Positions 60,438 through 64,000 of a stretch of DNA of 64,000 bases are shown here, piece after piece. Origin of the DNA: Oscillospiraceae bacterium (GTDB lineage: Bacteria; Bacillota; Clostridia; Oscillospirales; Oscillospiraceae); NCBI GenBank assembly GCA_017452505.1, contig JAFTMI010000026.1, positions 29,551 through 93,550 of the forward strand, written 5' to 3'. The notes below the pieces were generated by a model, which saw only the letters and a program-made list of their open reading frames with translations, ran no database searches and was not told the origin of the DNA. The position numbers were made by a program, and so were the translations under genes. Within the stretch, counting starts at the first letter, position 1. Each line of letters starts with the position of its first letter.

Positions 60438-61682
60438 ATGCTGGAAGTGAATAAAAAGCTGCTTTCGCGGATTTTCTGGAGTATTTGCGGCTTCATTGTT
60501 CTGTACTGGTTACTGCATGATGCTGAGCGCGTAAGGTCTTTGAAAACGACACTTTCCGAGGTGTTCTCGCCGTTTATCCTGGGCGGTGTTTTGGCTTTCA
60601 TTTTGAATGTGCCAATGCGTTTCATTGAAAACACACCGTTTAAAAAGATTAAAAAGCCGGTCTTGCGGCGGGCGCTTTCAGTCGTGTTGACCTTTGTATT
60701 TCTCATGTTGGTAGTGACACTGGTGGTTTGGCTGTTGGTTCCGCAGCTGATCAATACGCTCAATGCCTTGATTCCTGCGCTTATTGATTTTGCAACACGG
60801 GTGGAAACCGCCTTGCGGAATTTGCTGAAAGAAAATCCTGCGGTACTGGAATGGCTCAATGCCAATACGGATTTTGAAACGGTGAATTGGAGCTCTCTGA
60901 TTAAGGAGGCGCTGTCCGGCTTCGGCAATCTGGCAACATCTGTTTTGGGAAGCGCTGTGAACGCTATCAGCGGATTATTCTCCGGTGCGTTTAAAGCGGT
61001 GATTGGGCTTGTGTTCTGCATTTATTGCCTGTTCCAAAAGGAAACCCTGGCCCGGCAAGGCAGAAAGCTTCTTTATGCATATTGCAAGGAAAGCTTTGCT
61101 GATAATGTGGTTCGTGTGGCCCGGCTGACTAACAGTACATTCTCCAATTTCCTGTCTGGACAGTGTATTGAGGTGTGTATTTTAGGCTCGCTGTTTGCTA
61201 TTTGTATGGCGATTTTCCGCATGCCCTTTATTCCGCTGATCAGTGTGGTGATCGCAGTTACGGCATTTATCCCTATCGTGGGTGCTTGGACCGGCTGCAT
61301 TCTCGGCGCATTTCTGATTTTTGTGCAGGACCCTATGCTGGCTGTTTGGTTTGTGGTTATGTTCCTTGTTATACAGCAGGTCGAGAATAATATGATCTAT
61401 CCCCGGGTAGTGGGTACATCTGTAGGCCTGTCCGGAATGTGGGTTCTGGTAGCTGTTTCTGTCGGTGGCAAGCTGATGGGTGTTGCCGGCATGTTCCTGA
61501 TGATCCCGATTGCTTCTGTTTTGTACACCTTATGTAAAGAAGCGGTAAATCACAAGCTGAAAAATTCTGCTGTTGATGCCCAAAAGCTGGAGCCCCAACC
61601 GCCGGAGCTGAAATCACCAATGAAGGTAAATCGGGAAAAACGCAAACTGCGCAAGCTGTTGAAATTAAAAAAAGATAAATAA
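60438..61682 (+). CDS. AI-2E family (PF01594) membrane transporter
   Basis: 414 residues. Helices in pairs with the family pattern SPFILGGVLAFILNVPMRF near the start, GLVFCIYCLFQKETLARQGR, and a C-terminal half with AFIPIVGAWTGCILGAFLIF and GMWVLVAVSVGGKLMGVAGM. Members include TqsA-like and Na+/H+ antiporter types; substrate unknown. A basic tail of about 40 residues ends the protein. Start 60438 after AAAGGGGAGA; 36 bases behind the aldolase gene. Confidence 0.88.
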   Translation: MLEVNKKLLSRIFWSICGFIVLYWLLHDAERVRSLKTTLSEVFSPFILGGVLAFILNVPMRFIENTPFKKIKKPVLRRALSVVLTFVFLMLVVTLVVWLLVPQLINTLNALIPALIDFATRVETALRNLLKENPAVLEWLNANTDFETVNWSSLIKEALSGFGNLATSVLGSAVNAISGLFSGAFKAVIGLVFCIYCLFQKETLARQGRKLLYAYCKESFADNVVRVARLTNSTFSNFLSGQCIEVCILGSLFAICMAIFRMPFIPLISVVIAVTAFIPIVGAWTGCILGAFLIFVQDPMLAVWFVVMFLVIQQVENNMIYPRVVGTSVGLSGMWVLVAVSVGGKLMGVAGMFLMIPIASVLYTLCKEAVNHKLKNSAVDAQKLEPQPPELKSPMKVNREKRKLRKLLKLKKDK

Positions 61683-61685
61683 AAC

Positions 61686-61718
61686 ACAAAGGCGATGGAT
61701 TAGTCCATCGCCTTTATG
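61686..61718. terminator. Bidirectional terminator, AI-2E gene versus HypC-like gene
   Basis: Twelve-base stem AAAGGCGATGGA/TCCATCGCCTTT, loop TTAG. Confidence 0.9.
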
Positions 61719-61869
61719 CTTGCGTAAATTCATAGTTTTCAAATTTCAACCGGTCGCCCACATCGACCCCAAAGGGCAGAAGCGCAATGGCAACCTCGGA
61801 AACAACGCCGGTTTCATCATATTTGACAAAGGCGTAGTCCCCACGAATATCGATTACTGTACAGAGCAT
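61714..61869 (-). CDS. Small HypC-like beta-barrel protein behind nifJ
   Basis: 51 residues from an ATG at 61869 with an ideal AGGAGGTAATT site. The pattern MLCTVIDIRGDYAFVKYDETG then VALLP...VGDRLKF has the layout of HypC/HupF chaperones (short barrel, xLLP-VGDxV), but Cys is at position 3 and the usual MCLAIP start is not kept. No hyp genes are seen. It lies 59 bases after nifJ with a strong hairpin in the gap. Function unknown; an iron-sulfur or metal-related role is only a guess. Confidence 0.6.
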   Translation of the reverse strand: MLCTVIDIRGDYAFVKYDETGVVSEVAIALLPFGVDVGDRLKFENYEFTQA

Positions 61870-61884
61870 AATTACCTCCTGTTG

Positions 61885-61916
61885 TAAAGGCCCACCCTCA
61901 GAAGAGGGTGGGCCCA
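61885..61916 (-). terminator. Strong hairpin between nifJ and the HypC-like gene
   Basis: Perfect 11-base GC-rich stem (61889-61899 with 61904-61914), loop of four. On the minus strand only TTTACAAC follows, so the T-run is weak; it may terminate partially or protect the mRNA end. Confidence 0.6.
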
Positions 61917-61928
61917 ATGTTTATAGGA

Positions 61929-64000
61929 TCAATCCTTGTACATCTCAACCAGCTTCAGCAGGTGCTCGTAACGCTCCTTAGCAGCAGCCTCGTTCTTAGC
62001 GAACAGGTCGGTTGCACGCTCGGGGAACTCACGGGTCAGACGGCTGTAGCGAGCCTCGTTCATCAGGAACTCCTGGTAACCATCCTTGGGAGCCTTGCTG
62101 TCCAGAGTGAACTTGCCGGTCTCCTTGGAGGGATCAAAGCGGAACAGATTCCAGTAACCGCAATCAACAGCCTTCTTCATCTCAGACTGGCAGTTCATCA
62201 TACCACCCTTGATGGAGTGCATCTCACAGGGAGCATAGCCGATGATCAGAGAAGGACCGTTGTAGGCCTCAGCCTCACAGATAGCCTTGATGGTCTGAGC
62301 CTGGTTAGCGCCCATAGCGATCTGAGCAACGTAAACATAGCCGTAGCTCATTGCGATCTCAGCCAGGGACTTCTTCTTGGTTTCCTTGCCGGAAGCTGCG
62401 AACTGAGCAACCTGGCCGATGTTGGAAGCCTTGGAAGCCTGACCGCCAGTGTTGGAGTAAACCTCGGTATCGAAGACGAAGATGTTAACGTCCTTGTTGG
62501 AAGCCAAAACGTGGTCAACACCGCCGAAGCCAATGTCGTATGCCCAGCCGTCGCCACCGAAGATCCAAACGGACTTCTTGGACAGGTATTCCTTCTTAGC
62601 CAGGATGTCAGCGACGGTGTCGCAGCAAACCTTAGCTTCCAGGTTAGCAATCAGAGCCTTGGTAGCAGCCTTGTTGGCTTCGCCATCGTTGAAGGTATCC
62701 AGGTAAGCCTGGCAAGCAGCCTTACGCTCCTCGGAAGCAGTGTCTTCCATAACCTTGCGGACCTTGTTAGCCAGGGACTCACGGATGACAGCCTGTGCGG
62801 TGTACATACCCAGACCGTGCTCGGCATTGTCCTCAAACAGGGAGTTAGCCCATGCAGGACCGTGGCCGTCAGCATTCACAGTGTAGGGAGCTGTAGCAGC
62901 GGGGCCACCCCAGATGGAGGAACAACCGGTAGCATTGGAAATGTACATACGGTCGCCGAACAGCTGGGTTACCAGACGAGCGTAGGAAGTTTCAGCACAA
63001 CCAGCGCAGGAGCCGGAGAACTCAAGCAGAGGCTTGCGGAACTGGCTGCCCTTGACAGTGTTGTCTTCCATTTCGGGCTTCTGAGCGACCTTGGAAACCA
63101 TGTAGTTGAAGACTTCCTGTTCACCCAGCTCTTGCTCCTGAGGAACCATGGTGATAGCGCCGGTGGGACATACGCCAACACAGACACCGCAGCCCATGCA
63201 GTCCAGGGGAGAAACAGCCATGGCGTACTTGTAAACGCCCTTGCCCTTGCCGGCCTTCACGTCCATCAGACGGGTGCCTGCAGGTGCGGCAGCAGCCTCG
63301 GCCTCAGTCAGTGCATAGGGACGGATGGTAGCGTGGGGACATACATAAGCACAGTTGTTACACTGGATACACTTGGTTTCATCCCAGTGAGGAACAGTAA
63401 CAGCAACGCCGCGCTTCTCGTAAGCGGAAACACCCAGGGGGAACTGGCCGTCTTCCAAGTCAGCAAAAGCGGATACAGGCAGGCTGTAGCCGTCCATCTT
63501 GCCGATAGGCTTGAGGATCTTCTTAGCAACAGCAACGGTAGCAGCGGGGCCTTCCAGGACCTCGTCAGCAGCCTTAGCCTCAGCCTTAGCCCAGGCAGCG
63601 GGAACATCGATCTTCACGAATGCGGTAGCACCGGCATCGATAGCGTCCCAGTTTTTCTCAACAACATCACGGCCCTTCTTCAGGTAGGAAGCCTCAGCAG
63701 CGGCCTTCATGTAGCCGATAGCCTCCTCGCTGGGCATAACCTTAGCCAGTGCGAAGAAAGCGGACTGCAGAATGGTGTTGGTGCGCTTGCCCATGCCAAC
63801 CTTGATAGCCAGGTCGATGGCGTTGATGGTGTACAGCTGAATGTTGTTTTCAGCAATGTAGCGCTTGGAAGCAGCATCCAGATGATGCTCCAGCTCCTCC
63901 AGGTTCCACTGGCAGTTGATCAGGAATACACCGCCGGGCATGACGTCCTGGACGATCTTGAAGCCCTTGGTGATGTAGGAGGGGTTGTGGCAGGCAACGA
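61929..64000 (-). CDS. nifJ: Pyruvate:ferredoxin oxidoreductase (partial, N-terminus off right edge)
   Basis: The last 689 residues of a homodimeric PFOR (about 1,170 in full); the frame stays open to the right edge. It converts pyruvate and CoA to acetyl-CoA, CO2 and reduced ferredoxin, the central fermentation step. Visible: end of the gamma domain (FALAKVMPSEEAIGYMKAAA), EKR-like linker, two [4Fe-4S] motifs CIQCNNCAYVCP and CMGCGVCVGVCP, and the TPP domain with CAGCAETSYARLVTQLFGDR, GGDGWAYDIGFGGVDH and SNTGGQASKAS. C-terminal tail intact (FAKNEAAAKERYEHLLKLVE). The codon use is strongly biased, typical of a highly expressed gene. Confidence 0.96.
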   Translation of the reverse strand, partial: VACHNPSYITKGFKIVQDVMPGGVFLINCQWNLEELEHHLDAASKRYIAENNIQLYTINAIDLAIKVGMGKRTNTILQSAFFALAKVMPSEEAIGYMKAAAEASYLKKGRDVVEKNWDAIDAGATAFVKIDVPAAWAKAEAKAADEVLEGPAATVAVAKKILKPIGKMDGYSLPVSAFADLEDGQFPLGVSAYEKRGVAVTVPHWDETKCIQCNNCAYVCPHATIRPYALTEAEAAAAPAGTRLMDVKAGKGKGVYKYAMAVSPLDCMGCGVCVGVCPTGAITMVPQEQELGEQEVFNYMVSKVAQKPEMEDNTVKGSQFRKPLLEFSGSCAGCAETSYARLVTQLFGDRMYISNATGCSSIWGGPAATAPYTVNADGHGPAWANSLFEDNAEHGLGMYTAQAVIRESLANKVRKVMEDTASEERKAACQAYLDTFNDGEANKAATKALIANLEAKVCCDTVADILAKKEYLSKKSVWIFGGDGWAYDIGFGGVDHVLASNKDVNIFVFDTEVYSNTGGQASKASNIGQVAQFAASGKETKKKSLAEIAMSYGYVYVAQIAMGANQAQTIKAICEAEAYNGPSLIIGYAPCEMHSIKGGMMNCQSEMKKAVDCGYWNLFRFDPSKETGKFTLDSKAPKDGYQEFLMNEARYSRLTREFPERATDLFAKNEAAAKERYEHLLKLVEMYKD

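Noticed and set aside
1-64000. CRISPR arrays, insertion sequences, prophage
   Set aside because: No regularly spaced repeats, transposase, integrase or phage structural genes were seen.

Overview
The window is a 64 kb, gene-dense stretch of chromosome from a spore-forming anaerobic Clostridia, most likely in the Oscillospiraceae/Ruminococcaceae group. That placement is inferred from the gene set: SpoIID, SpoIIID and YtfJ/GerW (endospores), pyruvate:ferredoxin oxidoreductase, type III glutamine synthetase, lysine 2,3-aminomutase, a large Bacillus-type SRP RNA and the Firmicute order ylxM-ffh-rpsP-khpA-rimM-trmD. Base composition is moderate and even, genes are tightly packed, and promoters are near-consensus sigma-A sites, almost all with a 17-base spacer. 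I see no prophage, insertion sequence or CRISPR array.

Layout. 1-5.9 kb (minus): a translationally coupled run znuA-znuC-znuB-trmO-MATE exporter-acetate-kinase-like gene, preceded by a small unknown gene. 6-10.3 kb (plus): a GNAT acetyltransferase, then the SRP/ribosome-maturation operon. 10.3-12.1 kb (minus): a membrane-anchored leucine-rich-repeat protein. 12.2-18.3 kb (plus): spoIID, metA (predicted homoserine O-acetyltransferase), a nucleoside kinase with a threonyl-tRNA-synthetase-like front end, and tdh-kbl for threonine breakdown. 18.3-25.1 kb: a small membrane protein, scpA-scpB-DUF2953-ytfJ-dacF-rluB, then an RpiR-type regulator with a flavoprotein. 25.1-28.3 kb: acpP, SRP RNA, dnaX-ybaB-recR. 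28.4-35.3 kb is a sugar-use region: two AraC regulators, each divergent from a glycosidase (a permuted GH3 enzyme and a GH4 alpha-galactosidase-type enzyme), a PTS IIC-like permease and an FlK-like thioesterase. 35.4-43.5 kb holds pncB, an AbrB/methionine-gamma-lyase-like/EamA operon, membrane enzymes, nrdG and dut.

43.5-52 kb has a nitrogen and amino-acid theme: a lysine riboswitch with its terminator in front of a complete ABC importer, glnN, an aminotransferase with a LUD protein, and kamA. 52-57.2 kb (minus): a GatD-MurT pair whose GatD lacks the expected catalytic cysteine and histidine, a flavin-Rieske oxidoreductase and an NhaC antiporter. 57.2-57.6 kb: tRNA-Leu(GAG), followed by a terminator, a structured cassette, a second copy of the tRNA 3' end and a second terminator. 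57.7-64 kb: rsmE, rlmH, spoIIID, a threonine-aldolase-family gene, an AI-2E-type membrane protein, a small HypC-like protein and the C-terminal two-thirds of pyruvate:ferredoxin oxidoreductase.

Most of the window is core housekeeping. The observations most worth following up are the repeated tRNA-Leu 3' end with its cassette, the GatD without catalytic residues, the acetate-kinase-like protein with altered active-site residues in a zinc-uptake operon, and the small HypC-like gene behind nifJ.
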